Assembly: GCF_958979055.1 (NCBI RefSeq)
Contig: NC_084888.1
Span: forward strand, 32,826,804 to 32,890,803
Source: Alnus glutinosa
Taxonomy: Eukaryota; Streptophyta; Magnoliopsida; Fagales; Betulaceae
Length of the DNA: 64,000 nt
Direction of reading: 5' to 3'
Every line of letters starts with the position of its first letter. Position 1 is the first letter of the stretch. Shown here one piece after another: positions 11,407-40,052 of this stretch. The position numbers and the translations under genes were made by a program. The notes beneath the pieces were generated by a model. That model was not told the origin of the DNA and did no database searches. It was given only the letters and a program-made list of their open reading frames with translations.

Positions 11407-13968
11407 CTAATAAAGCATTTCTCTTTTTTCATGCCACCATCTCCACCTGCAAAAGTAAACCAAAAGCATTCTTAATTAGAGCACACAGAGAGAGAACTGG
11501 GCCTCCATATCTAAAACTGGTTTGAGAAAGAAAGCCTTCGAAGATTCCATGGACCAAGTTTTAGGGCCACCAGATCATCTAGGCCCTGCTTGGACTTTGG
11601 GACTACTCCAAAAAATGACAAAAGAAAGCGAAAAGAAAAGGGACAAGGTGTCCACTGGTCGGTCTGTCAAAGCTCCAAAATTTACTTTGAAATTACTCTG
11701 TTTTTTTCTAAAGCTTCGAAGTTGTATACAGTCAATGCATGCTTTCCCTTTATTTTCTTTACCTTTTCTTTCTTTTACCTGACCAAACAACATGTAAATA
11801 TAACGATGGAATGGACCAAGTGCGACACCCTATAAAGTTAGTATCAGATTGGGCAGTGAATTACGTGAGACACTGAACTTTTATAAGTTATTCTAAAGAG
11901 CTTCGATCACAACTCTGATTAATTCTTTTGGAGGAATAACGGAGCTGTAGTTAACACTTTCTCTGTGTCGTTGCTCTAATAACACTATGTGATGTTGAGA
12001 TACATATAGTATCTCAATCATGTAACTAGAAGTAATGCTAATCAGTAGATGAGATTGATATACAAGTGAGATGACGTGAAAATAAATAAACGGGCGGGTG
12101 TGACTCACCAGTGATAATCCCATCTGGGTTTGACTTTGCTCATCCGGTTCTCACCATAGGGGTAACTAGTTTCGGCTCGTTTAGTGTTCTGGAAAGCACA
12201 GCAGCCAATCGAATAGATGCCAATGAGAAACACAAGCATGACAATGTTAAGAACAGAGAGCTTGTGCCAGTCCCTCCTCACGTCCTCTAGCACCCCTGCC
12301 TTGCACGAATCGCACTCGTAGCACAGCAAGTTTGGCGCATTGTTCCACTTGTAGCAATCCTGGTCTTGGGCTGTCGTTGTTGCCATGTTGTAATTGCATG
12401 ATGTTGGTGGCTTACAACAACCGGACTGCAAACACAACGACGACTATGGTCACAACTAATTCACTTGACACTTAACACATCAACCGTTACACAGTTAAAT
12501 TTGATTGTGATTGACGTAACAGTACTAGGCGGAGTATTCCGTTTGAAATTTATCCCGTAGGCCTAGGTTATAAACTAAACAACATAATTTTTTATATCTA
12601 TTTTTATATTTTGCATTATATATTGAGATGTGATATGTTGCCACCCCATGACATAATTATTGGTTTTTTTTTTATTAAACAAAAAATCACAAAACCATGT
12701 AAATGAGTTGAGGTCTGATTTTGTGTTTTCTTTTAAAAAAATAAAATAAAAAGAAAAAAATAATAATAATTGTGTCAATAGTTATCTTTTGGTAGCAAAA
12801 TATAATTTCTTTTATATATTATTTTTCACCGTGCAGTGAATATAGAAGGGTTTTTTTTTTTTTTTTTTGAGAGAATATAGAAGGTTTTTATGTTGCTTTA
12901 TTGCGACTATTTTTGTGATACTACTCCTTTCCAAGATCAACTTTGAAAATTGATGCAAAACTAAAAGAAAGTTCTTTCTTTTGGGCAAAAAACATAAAGA
13001 AGATTGGAAATATATATATATGTTAGTAACGAATAAAAGGAGCAAAGAGGGAGAAATTAGAAATACAAGGGTTGATACATGAAAAGAAAGACTTAAGTCG
13101 TGGCCTACAAATATTCTCTGTAATCAGCTAATAAATAAAAGATCTGAATAGAGCAAAGTTATAGCCTTTGAGCATATTTTCTACAAATTTTAGTAAAAAG
13201 TCTTGTAAGCTTATGATGATTCTTGTGGTCGTGGACAAAGAATTTCACAAAATTTGATCAATCCCAGGAAGAAAGTTCCTTCTTTTTGGAGAGGAAAAAT
13301 GAAACAAAAAATTGTTAATAAAGTAATTAAATTGATCACCCAAAACCCATGTAGGATTCTATCAGACAGGCCAGCAAAGGGGTAAAAAAAAAAAACTACC
13401 ACGTACACAGCCATAAGACAACCTTAATTATTTCGAATTTGAACAAAAACCAGAAGAAAAAAGAACAAACCTGTATCGGAGACATGTCCTTCTCCAAATA
13501 ATCAAGAGGTGTCCAAGATGCAATCTTGTCACAAGCCTTAGAACCCAATATACAGCTTCTAATATTCATCCAGTAACGAGGATCCTTAATCCTGTTCTTC
13601 AACCACGGCGAGTAGTCCTCCAGACGGTACTCCTTATAAACCCTGCCGGGAACTTCAGCGCCGCCACCTTGGCTGGTGACGACGAAGCCGAAGACAGTGA
13701 AAGAGATGAGGGCTACAATGATAAACAGCATCACCACCAAGTAAACCCACAGCGCCCATGCTACATGAAAGCACGCCCCAATGAAGCCGGCGAGGGAGAT
13801 AATGAGGACGACAAAACCTATCACCAGAAGTGGGGTTTGGAGGAAACTTTCGCAGGTTGTGCTGCTCCTTGCTATCCATAGGCCTCCCCCGATGATGGGT
13901 ATCGACGCTAAGAGCGTAAAAAGGTTCAGGAAGCCGATCACTGTGTTGCTAAACCGATACATCGCCAT
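11407..13968 (-). CDS. TET6: Tetraspanin, TET5/TET6-like
   Basis: Four-pass plasma-membrane tetraspanin that organises membrane microdomains; the TET5/TET6 pair acts in plant growth control. Exons: 13471-13968, 12109-12425, 11407-11446, totalling 284 aa plus stop, as expected. Residues 1-166 carry the first three helices (about 8-32, 45-67, 72-98) and most of the large extracellular loop. Exon 2 opens with SGCCKPPTSC, the plant tetraspanin GCCK signature, followed by further loop cysteines and helix 4 (about 222-243). The tiny third exon supplies WRWWHEKREMLY, the Trp-rich tail typical of TET5/6. Exon 2 could read into a TGA right after its donor site, which would give a 272-aa ending; the conserved tail argues for splicing. 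The start MAMYRFSNTVIG follows the family start MYRFSNTVIG. A six-base repeat lies directly upstream in the leader. The frame is intact. Confidence 0.95.
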
Positions 13969-14003
13969 CTCTGCCTCTGCCTCTGCCTCTGCCTCTGCCT
14001 CTT
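13969..14003. repeat. (GCCTCT)n hexamer repeat in tetraspanin 5' leader
   Basis: About six hexamers (GAGGCA on the coding strand) end one base before the tetraspanin ATG, so they should lie in the 5' untranslated leader close to the start codon. Length variation here could affect translation. Confidence 0.85.
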
Positions 14004-14300
14004 TTTATTCTTGTTGCTCTCTTTCTCTTTAAACGGATGGCATTGCTTTCTTTGTTATGGATCCTGACGCCTAAAGAATTCAAATTGTCTATCCACTTTG
14101 CTCTATTTGCTTTCCCAGTATTTTAGGTTCAGAAACTTTATTTGAGGTGTGCCAAAGTGACTAAATTATACTTTCTTTCTTTTTTTTCTTTTTTTATAGA
14201 TAAGACTAAATTATACTTAATTCTTAGTCATTAAGGAAATTTTTTTTTTTTTTTTAGCTATAAAATGACTAAATTATCCTTAGCATTTCACTATTTTTAC

Positions 14301-14950
14301 TAAGAGCATCTCCAGTAATAATAGCCAAACTATCTATTGAAAAAATACAACTCTCTATTTTAGCTACTATGTTTTTATATTTTCTCCAACAGAATCTCTA
14401 TTTTACCCTCTACTTGCATTTGTGGAAAAAAGTGTGAAAGAAATAGGGAGAGAGAAAAAGAGAGAAGGTAAGGGGGAAAAAGCGTTTATCTACGATTCTC
14501 TATTATACTCTCTACTTGCATTTAAATATTATTTTGTGCGGGAAAAAGTGTGAAAGAAATAGGGAGAGAGAAAAAGAGAAAGAAGGTGAGGGGGAGAGAA
14601 AATAATAAAAAAAAACTCTTTGTAGTGTCTATTCACTATCCACACTAGAAGGAAAAAATATATATATTTTTTGTCTATTCTACTGGAAAAATGCTACATG
14701 TACTTAAACTTTTACAAATGAAGCATTACTAACTGATGTGGAGCTTATTCATTTGAGATGATCAAAACAATTAATAAAAAGAAATGTTACAGGTACCAAT
14801 GAATAAGCTCCACATCATCTTAGTAAGGCTCACTTTGTAAAAGTTTAAGTACATGTAGCATTTCTCATTCTGCTGGAGACTAAAAATGGCTCATAATAGT
14901 CAAATTTGACTATTATAAACCATTTGTCTATTCTGTTAAAGATGCGCTAA
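14301..14950. mobile_element. MITE, PIF/Harbinger-like, TAA target duplication
   Basis: The left end reads TAA-GAGCATCTCCAGTA and the right end, inverted, TTA-GCGCATCTTTAACAGA, giving short imperfect terminal repeats bordered by TAA on both sides. Inside, a stretch of about 115 bp (CTCTATT...TACTTGCATTT...GAAATAGGGAGAGAG) occurs twice in tandem (about 14390-14600). A second MITE is nested within (14677-14875). The TAA duplication and GAGCATC ends suit the PIF/Harbinger class. Confidence 0.6.
14677..14875. mobile_element. Foldback MITE with 9-bp target duplication (MULE type)
   Basis: The 181-bp element at 14686-14866 starts GAAAAATGCTACATGTACTT and ends with the near-exact inverse. The arms are about 65-70 bp and include AAACTTTTACAAA and GAATAAGCTCCACATCA segments. 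It is flanked by ATTCTACTG (14677-14685) and ATTCTGCTG (14867-14875), a 9-bp duplication with one mismatch, which points to Mutator-type mobilisation. Confidence 0.8.
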
Positions 14951-17014
14951 GTTTCATTGAACCCTATTCTTATCTGAGCAAAGATTGTCCAATTTTTGTG
15001 AAATTTTGAACAGCCAAAAAGAGATGAGAGTTGCAAGGTTTATTTTCTTCAAACACATGAACCTTTGAGCACTTACAATGGACTCTTCATATTTAGTTTT
15101 TTTTCTACATTTTTAACAAAAATCACAAAAATGTTCAAATAACATACTCTTTAACAAATGTTAAACTTAAAATTTGTTAGATTTTCTCTTTAAATTTAAA
15201 GAAACAAAAGGCCAATGTTATAATTTTTTTAATAATACTTTTTGCAAACCGTGCCTGTTCTCCTTTTTTCTAATAAATAAAAAATTGCTCCATTATATAA
15301 GAGTTATAATGAACGATTAAAAAATAGTATTTATTTAAAGTAGATAAACATTTAAAGAGTTTGTTGTTTGATAGTTTAAAAAAAATGAGTAACTAAAACC
15401 CTTAAAATAGATTTTGAGAGTTAAATTTAGAGAAATTATGAAAAGTCCATTGTGAATACTCTTACACTTGACCCCCTCTTTTAAACTGTCCAAATTTTTG
15501 TAAAATTTAAACAATCTGATATTTAAGAGCATTCACACTCGATTAGCCAAAAGTTATTTTGACAAGTCGATCAGGATGCAAATTTAGATAATAATAATTT
15601 AAAAAAAAATAATAAAAATAAAAACAGTGAGCTGCTACTCTCCAAGCGTAGAATTTTTTTTTTTTTGTTTGTTCCTTTATGTTGAGAAATAATATTGATT
15701 CAGTTTAAGATAGCCTTAGGTGCAAGCAACGAATTGAAGAATAATATTTGATTCAGTTTAAGATAGCCATGGAAGAGTTACCAAACAACACGTAAGAATT
15801 CAGGTTATGAAAGGGGCATCAATTCGTTCTCCACAGCCCCAAGGAAAGCAACGAATAATATTATAATAGGCGTTTTAGTAATTACGCAAATTGCGGTTCA
15901 GTGACTCAGTGAGTTGCTTCTGGGCCATGGGCCCCAGTTGTGGACTTCCTTTTGAGGCGTAGGCTATCCTCGGGTGGGCATGGAATATAAATAATGCACT
16001 GTTTCTTTCCTATCCACTCACAGTCTTTGTTTAATGTCCTTGGTTTGATTCCATTACGGCTCCACTACACCCTGCTATTTTTTTTATTTATTTTTTTTTT
16101 TTTATGGAAAAAAGATTCCACTATGTTTAATTCCACCATTTAATTCGTCAATCACAAAAGATAAATGATATTTTGCCACTCAAAAGACAATTATTGACTC
16201 CTTTTTTATGAAATTTTTTGAAAAAAAAAAATTAAATACAAAAAATACAAAAACATATCCCAACCCATTTACATGATTTTGTAATTTTTTGTTTTATTAA
16301 AAAAAAATTAATAATTGTGCCAATAATTATATCATGATTTGGGACATATCGTATCTCATCACAAAATAATCACAAAATAATTAGCAAGTGGTTAGTAATG
16401 ATTGAATCTGTCTAGATTATGTTAAGTGCAAAGCACTCATTTTTTTTTTTTTTTTATTCATTTTCTTTGCTCTTCTTTTCTATACTTTTTTTCTTATTCA
16501 TTTTCCTCCTTAAGAAACATATGTGTTAGAATATTGAAGTATGTGATTAAATTCCCGATTTCTTATCGGTTTAATTTTTTTTGACAAGTAGTGATTTAAT
16601 AGGATATCAAAGTAAAAGTTTTGAGTTCAAACTGAGCTCAGAGTTTACACTCATTTCAAGTAAAATATTTTACATATTGAGACTCATTTGTTGACGGAGA
16701 GTGTAAGCATACACTTAAAGGAATAGGATCTTCTATATTTCAAATGAAATGGATACTATCTATTTTATAGTCAGGATTTAAAGTTGATGCATCTAATGGT
16801 ATACATGATTTCATATTATTTAAATTTTTAAAAGACATGCCAACATCGACTTCATATACACCATTAGATACTATTCCACACAAAAATAGTTAAAAGAGAT
16901 ACATATATTTTTCAGGTGTTAGCTAATTTTATCATGAGAAAAGCCATTTTGTAAACTTGGGATTGCAGAAGGTTGTGATAGACGACGATGCTCTCCAATA
17001 TGCTGGAACTAAAA

Positions 17015-17345
17015 ACTAGAATTGGCAATTTTTGACACGATCCGTAAACCCGACACTAAGTTATATGGTTTGGGTTTAGGCTAAACAGGTTCGGGCCATA
17101 AACATATTGAGCCGTTTATGACATGTTTATAAACGGGTCAACCCGCGGGTCTATACACGATTATGACACGTCAACCAGTTTATAACACGCTATGACCTAT
17201 TAACCCGTTTATGACTTATAAATGTGTCGTGTTCAAATTTTGTGTCTCAACCCGTTTGGCTAATCGTGTCAAGTTGGATTTGCCTAAATGGGCTAGCGGG
17301 TCAACCGAGTCAGTCTGAACCCAACACGATAACCTATTTTGGGAA
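17015..17345. repeat. Dispersed repeat, copy 2 (AACCCGTTTATGA family)
   Basis: Second copy of the repeat at 10665-10965, same strand, about 330 bp, with GGTTTGGGTTTAGGCTAAA, several ACCCGTTTATGAC units and the ending GAACCCAACACGATAACC. Confidence 0.65.
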
Positions 17346-18104
17346 CCCTACTAAAAACGAAAGGAATGAATTAGAGTAGATATAGTCAATTGCTTGCAAA
17401 AGCAAGAGTTATCGCGAAAAGTTTACAAGCATAGCAAATTAATCATGTCAAAAGATAAACAAGCGTGGAGCCTCATAGGCTTGCAAAAGAAGCTTTGCAT
17501 CGTATTATAGAAAATGTTGAATTTAATTATTTAAATATTCTACCAATGTCGATATCCAAAAATTACCTAAAATTGTGATAAGAGACCAAATTATGGTCTT
17601 TCAAAGATTAAAAGGTTGTACAAGTTATTTTTTAAAATTTTAAGATGACATTGTTGCCATTGGAAACAAGACATCGCCCTTACGAAAAGAATTTGTAATG
17701 CACTTTATAAAAAGAGTGGCTTTGTTTCATTTTCAAAATAAAAATATTAACCAACAACTTAAAACACAAAATATTTAAAATTATTTTTATCTTTAAAGCA
17801 CTTTTTCAAAAAACAAAAAAAAAAAAAAAAAAAAAAAAAATCCTCCAAAATGCATTAACAATTAAACAAAATCAGTATTTGCACATCTCTTATATGGAGT
17901 TTAACAAAAAATAAATACCAAACATTTATCTTTGCAAATTTACCATTGAATTTATAGAACCCACATGTGATCCAATAAATTTAATGGTAAATTTACATAT
18001 TTTTTATACAGAAATGGACAACGTATGAGTAAAAGATAAAAACCACTGAACATTTTTTCTTAATAAAAGTTTATTATATTGCTGGTTAGAGTGGCATTAC
18101 CAAA

Positions 18105-19015
18105 ACCCTTTTTTTTTTTTTTTTTAACGGCTTAGCATGTGCTAAACATTGATACTAAAAAGCCCGAAGACATACAAGATGAGAAATGAGGGACAGCCCC
18201 CTCACACTCTAAGCCAGAAGGATCTGGCTTAAAAACAGCTGCCTAAGCAGAATCCTAAATCTCACTAGAATTACAAATAAGCCCCCTTACAATAAAAATT
18301 CTAATAAAATTTGAGTCACACATAAGCAAACTGTACATAGAAACATGAGAATATACAACACAAAGGCAGAAAACCCTAAAAAGTCGCCGGCAGTGGGCAA
18401 GGAAGCAGCTTCACCAGAGTGACGGCGCGTGTAGGACACGCACCGCATCCGGACGCACCCAACAGTAGATTCGACGCCGTGGAACCCAGGCGCCGCCAAG
18501 TACGGCCTGAAAAAGCGGAGCGTGGCCTATACATGCAGTCAAAGAGCAAAGGCGCCTGGCGCGTGGGGGCCACATGTTGAGCTCCGAATACCGACACGAC
18601 CGAAGCTTCCAGCATCAAGGGCGGAATACGGCAGGGAACACAGCTGGGTGGCGCGTGTCCACCAGAAGTCGACGGACGTGCATAGATCTGGCTTCAAAAA
18701 TCCGAAGAAAAAACCAAGAAAGTCCAGCCAAAACACATCGTCGACGACACTAAAGCCGGCCACACCCCACCTTAGACTTCTTAAGAAGAGTCATCCTGCC
18801 AAAACGGAAAGAAAAACAAGAAAGAAACAAGACAACAAATCCACCATAGCCCAAAGAGCTAGGGGAAGAAACAACCACCATCGGTTCAACCGAGGGGAAC
18901 AAAACTCTACAGTCTTAAAGACTGAGAGGACAAAAAACACAGTCGGGAGGAGGGAGGCCTTGCCTCTCTCCCAGGCTAACCAATCTCTGTAAAGGGGGAG
19001 GCTTTTTGGTTTTTT
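18105..19015 (-). mobile_element. Non-LTR retroposon of a GC-rich family, copy 1
   Basis: On the minus strand this is about 900 bp ending in GCACATGCTAAGCCGTT followed by a run of about 19 A (plus-strand T run at 18108-18125). It shares ordered blocks with 48375-49341: a GGCCTCCCTCC start region, GAAGCCAGATCT (18684-18695 inverted), GACACGCGCC-CCCAGC, the palindrome-like GCGTGTCCT-CACGCGCCG, CTGCCGGC, GGGTTTTCTG and GCACATGCTA before the tail. The poly-A end and shared 3' motif suggest LINE-driven retroposition. No reverse transcriptase is present and no target duplication was found for this copy. ORFs on both strands are not supported as proteins. Confidence 0.7.
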
Positions 19016-20299
19016 CTCTCAGAAAGGAAGACGGGGAAAAGAGGCTAGAATGAAGTATTTTGGCTGGTATAGGTTTTGTAATTTGTGAAGGCGATAAGGT
19101 TGTCTTCGGTCTTCAATAAACTGTTTTCAGAAGTTTACGAGCATGTTTGTGAAGTATTTTATTTTTAATAATTTTTAAAAACATATTTTTATAGGTTTTT
19201 TAAATTCAAATTCTATTCAAGTTTTATCTAATTTTTTCAATTTTGTTTCATATTCTTTAAACCATTCAAACATAATTTCAAAAAATAAATTTTCTCAATA
19301 TTTTTAATTTTGAATATAACAAAAAATAGTAGAATAGTTTTTTTTTAAAAAAAAATCGCATACCCAAACAAGCCCTACATCTTTCTTTAAAGTTTTGTGG
19401 CCAGTGAAAGCCAATAATTATTTCTTTTACGTAAATATATTAACGTCTTCTTTCTCTACTCTCTGTTGTTTTCTTCCATCAAACAGTATTGTCTCGAAGG
19501 TTTTTGGAATTCAGCTTTCTCTTTCTGAGATCTTTTGTTTTTAATTGATAAAAGGTGATTAAACAACGATGAAAAATCCTCCTTTATTTTTTGGATTTTA
19601 TGTTTATGCCTCAATTTTTAATTTCACCAATTTAACATCTGAGCCACCCTTTTGTTAATATTTTAATAGGAATGGCATAATAGTATTTTTTTTTTATATT
19701 ATTTATATTATTTATGTAAGAAATCAATGAGGGGTCTTAGATTTAATTTTTTTTGTAAGCAAAAGTCTTAAATTGACCACATTAAAAACTGAAGAAAAAA
19801 AAAAAAAGGACATTAATAGACATTGCCATGTTCCCTTTCTCTACGTGAGATTTTAAAAAAATAACAATTTAAAAATATACGATTTAAAAAAATGTAATTT
19901 TTAACAATGTAGTTAATTAGTTGAGTTAAATTACGTTTTAACTTTTAAAATTATATGCTTTTAAAAGTACACCTTCTTGGCTTCTTATGGGAGAAAGGCA
20001 ACACATTTCGTCAATTGTGAAGGCAAGGCGGTCAAGCTAGCCGGAGGGAGGCAGGACTGTCTTGCATGTTAAACATTTTCAAACCACAATCTTTTTAAAA
20101 GTACGCTATCAAACTACACTTTCCGGCGAGCCAAACGGACTCTTAATTTCAAAGAAGTTTAAAACTGAAAACAATCTTTAGAATCGAAAATGTGTGATTC
20201 AGATTATGGGTCTCTTGGCATATTTGGTTGAATCAATGAAGTGGGTGTGGGTACATAATAAAAGTCCATGCAAATGAGTAAAACAAAGAGGAAAATTGC

Positions 20300-36740
<16,441 letters not shown>

Positions 36741-37832
36741 AATGAGACACATGTCCCAAAAGCATTTTGTTAAGTTTGAAGTAGGGGATGGCCAGAACAT
36801 TTTTCTTTGGTATGATAACTGCCACCCTCTTGGATGTTTGTTTGACTGATTTGGGCATATACCTATGTATGATGCAGGGCATTCCATTGGCCCAAAACTG
36901 TCTTCTATTATTAGAGATGGTTCCTGGTTTTGGCCAACTGCAAGATCTGAGGTTCTTGTAGAGATACAAAGCAGGTTACCTGAGGTGATTCTGGGAGATG
37001 TGGATAAGCCGATTTGGGGTACTAAAGGTGGAGTTTTTTCTTGCGCATAAACTTTGGAGGGGTTACGGGTGAAAAAACCGATTGTGGAGTGGCATGAAGT
37101 TGTTTGGTTTACAGCAGCTATTCCTAAGCATGTTTTTTTCCTTTGGCTAGCTTTTCAAGACTCTATTACTAGTAGAGAAAATATGTGTAGCTGGGAATAT
37201 AACGGTGATAGTCTCTGTCTTTTCTGTCGGTTCAAACAGGAAAGTTTGGCTCATCTCTTTTTTTAGTGTAGTTTTAGCAGGAGGGTTTTGAGATCCATCA
37301 TGGCTGATTGTAAGGTGGTGGATCCTCCAACTGATTGGGAGCTAATTGTAAGATGAAGTTCCATGTATATGAAGGGAAAACGGTTGCTCTCTACAGCCTG
37401 AAAATTGTGTCTTGCTACTACGGTTTATAACTTGTGGATGCAACGCAATATACTGCTTCATGGAAAGACTTCCAAAACTGAGGAAGAGATTCTCTCTAGA
37501 ATCAGATAGGAAGTTAAAGTGAGAATTCTTGCTAAATTCTCTCCTCATTGATGGCCGATCTAGGTTATGGAGCTTCTCTTGCTAGTTTGGCATGGACATG
37601 TTTCTGCAGAGTCTACCTTTATGTTGGGAGGACCTTTTTGTATGTTTCTTGTGGGGCTTATTAGAGTGATGGTGGTTGTTGTTTGTTGTTTTGGAAGCAA
37701 CAGAGTTTGTTATCCTTCTTGGGGGTTTGTCCCTTGCTAGGATGTTGAATCTAGTGTTTATTGGAGAGTTGTATTACTTTGTGTTTGGGTTATAAAGCTT
37801 TAATCCATCAAAAAAAAAAATGAGACACATGT
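36741..37832 (+). mobile_element. 5'-truncated LINE with 14-bp target duplication
   Basis: The repeats AATGAGACACATGT at 36741-36754 and 37819-37832 border about 1,064 bp that ends in AATCCATC plus an A run. The insert encodes the C-terminal end of a plant LINE reverse transcriptase polyprotein, the zinc-binding RVT region. Readable pieces are SRLPEVILGDVDKPIWG, AIPKHVFFLWLAF, LCLFCRFKQESLAHLFF and ATTVYNLWMQRN. Several stop codons interrupt it, so it is dead. Direct repeats, poly-A and 5' truncation are the marks of target-primed reverse transcription. Confidence 0.92.
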
Positions 37833-37989
37833 GACACATTAACTTTGAAAATAAAGTGATAGAATGACTTATTTTAAATTTATGCAAAATCTAATGACTA
37901 TATTCTTGAAATTAAAAATTCAATTACTTAATTCAAATCAGATGAAGACTTAGGGATTAGATATAGTTTTTCCCTTTTTTTCTTTTTTT

Positions 37990-37991
<2 letters not shown>

Positions 37992-38040
<49 letters not shown>

Positions 38041-38041
38041 T
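37992..38041. repeat. (ATT)n microsatellite
   Basis: About 16 ATT repeats between the LINE fragment and the next retroposon. Confidence 0.9.
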
Positions 38042-38080
38042 TGGGAAAGGGATGAACCAAAATGACTTTTATGGGATTTT

Positions 38081-38856
38081 AGTTCAAGTTTTGAAGGGAG
38101 CAGATCTGCTCTCTCCTCCTCTCTCTTTCCCATTCTACTCGTCGCTCATACCATCTCTTTCCCATTTTGGTTTTTTCTTTTATTTATAGGTGTTCTCCAA
38201 CCAGATTAGCAATTTTGGCATCTCCATTATACATCTATCCCTCTACCTCCGTATTGTGTTGTTCATCTCCTCCATAACTCTTAGTCGAGCTAATGACGAG
38301 ATCGTAACTTTGTTGCATTGGAAAAAAACTATGCTATGCTTCTCATGTTCCGTAAATAGCCGGGACATTGAGATATTCATATATTTTACAAAATTCTATA
38401 TATTACAATATTATTTATTATCTTTAGATCTGTCCTCATGGGTGATCTATGTGATGAAGGTTAGTCAGGTGTGAGAGGTTATCTCTCAAGGTCTAAATAG
38501 TTCAGTGTGAGGGATTCTCTCATGGTCAATTTAAATAATTTTTTTTAGGATATTTGGCTACCGTTGTCTTAGATCTAGTCTACTCAGAGCAAATCTGCTA
38601 TTGAACTATTTTTGTACATGGATTAACGGAAGATGAAAGTTATAAATAACACTTTATTATAAGAATTTTGTTTGTATATATGACTATATAACCTCATAGC
38701 ATGTGTCTATGAATTTGCAGAACTTTATATTTTGTGATGATGCAAGAGATTTGTTTGTTATGATTTTGCAAAGTTTTATGCTCGTTCTCTTTTATCAATG
38801 AAAAACTCAAACTTTTTGTTCAAAAAAATAAGAAAAAAAGGAGTCCGAGTTTTGAA
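38081..38856 (+). mobile_element. Second retroposon with imperfect target duplication
   Basis: About 745 bp begins GGGAGCAGATCTGCTCTC and ends TTTTTGTTCAAAAAAAT followed by an A-rich tail. AGTTCAAGTTTTGAA (38081-38095) and AGTCCGAGTTTTGAA (38842-38856) flank it and agree at 13 of 15 positions. The TTGTTCAAAAAA end is the same as in the retroposon ending at 49341, so a LINE of that type probably mobilised both. No protein is recognisable. Confidence 0.55.
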
Positions 38857-40052
38857 AAACTGAACCAATTGGGAGAGAGGGACTTAATTAACGTGAAGGA
38901 GAGTCGCTGGAGTTTTGAAGCAATAAGGAAAAGCCTACTAAAATCAATATACAAGTTTATCTATTTGTGAATTGAGTGTTTTTTCTCTCTCTCTTTTCTT
39001 GCAGATAGGGCTGTAAACGAGCCGATCCTGAGCGGGTATTGCCTGTCCGGGATCGGCTCGTTTAATGAATAGTGAAGCTCGAGCTCGAGCTCGACACGAG
39101 CTTGGAAATGTTGTGCGAGACCGGCTCGTTTAAAAAATATGGTGTCCGAGCTCGAGCTCGAACTCGACAATTTTAGTCGATTTCGAGCTCGAGTACTCGG
39201 CCCGAGCTCGGCTCATTTCATAATTGAAAATTATTCACTTTAACATAAATAAAATAAAATCACGAAATTTCAAATGGTCAAATTGCACTATCAGAAATCC
39301 AGCATTTTGCATTGAGCAATTGCCAATTAATCTAGAAAGACTAAAATCAATACAATTAACAACTAAAGAAATAAAATAAAATTACTTTCAAACAATTACA
39401 ATTAGAAATATAAGAAATTACAATTATGAATTACAAATTTTCAACTACAAAAATAAAATAAAATTACACTTAAAACAAATACAAACATAAATATAAGAAA
39501 TTACAATTAGAACTGTAATTTGATAGGTATAATAATAATGTTTAATTCTTTTGTGTGCTCTCCGATAAAACCTGTTGTAACACACTAAAAAAAAAATTAG
39601 TTAATTTTAACTCCCTTGCATTAATTACACAAGTTTTATGTACTTGGTAAAAATGTCAAGAGAGGTTAAATAACACAAATTAATGTGCATAAATCATTAA
39701 ATAAAAAAGTATTCATTACCTTAAATCTGCTCTCAAATAAAATATGGAAACTGCAACACACTAAAAAAAATTAGATTAAATTTAACTCCCTTACATTACT
39801 TACACAAGTTCTATATACTTGGTAAAAATGCCAAGAGAGGTTAAATATATCACAAGTTAATGTGCATAAATCATTAAATAATAAATCACACATTACCTTA
39901 AGTCTTCATGTCTTGATGAAAATAATATTATACAAAATTTAAACAAAATAACATAGTCCACCTATCCCACATAGTCCTCAAACCAAATATATAGTTATAT
40001 AACTTATATGACAACACTTCAAAAAATAAAAAGAGGCAAAGAACACTAACAA

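Larger units (their letters stand above)
14004..20299. other. Intergenic between tetraspanin and carboxypeptidase gene 1
   Basis: No host gene is supported. The first 300 bp would hold the tetraspanin promoter; no convincing TATA box was seen. Further along are nested MITEs (14301-14950), a stretch near 16590-16690 with a weak tRNA-like look, a dispersed repeat (17015-17345), a GC-rich retroposon (about 18105-19015), and AT-rich filler with long A and T runs. Confidence 0.55.

Noticed and set aside
13781..14032. ORF antisense to tetraspanin exon 1, ending in Ala-Ser repeats
   Set aside because: It is produced by the (GCCTCT)n repeat and the antisense of conserved coding sequence.
16590..16690. 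Possible tRNA-derived SINE head
   Set aside because: There are only weak B-box-like words, with no A box, tail or target duplication.
18522..18992. 156-codon plus-strand ORF, basic
   Set aside because: It is antisense to a poly-A retroposon, has no family match and has no counterpart in the second copy.
18060..19100. Target duplication for retroposon copy 1
   Set aside because: The sequence next to the T run (ATTACCAAAACCC) was not found at the other end, so no duplication is claimed.
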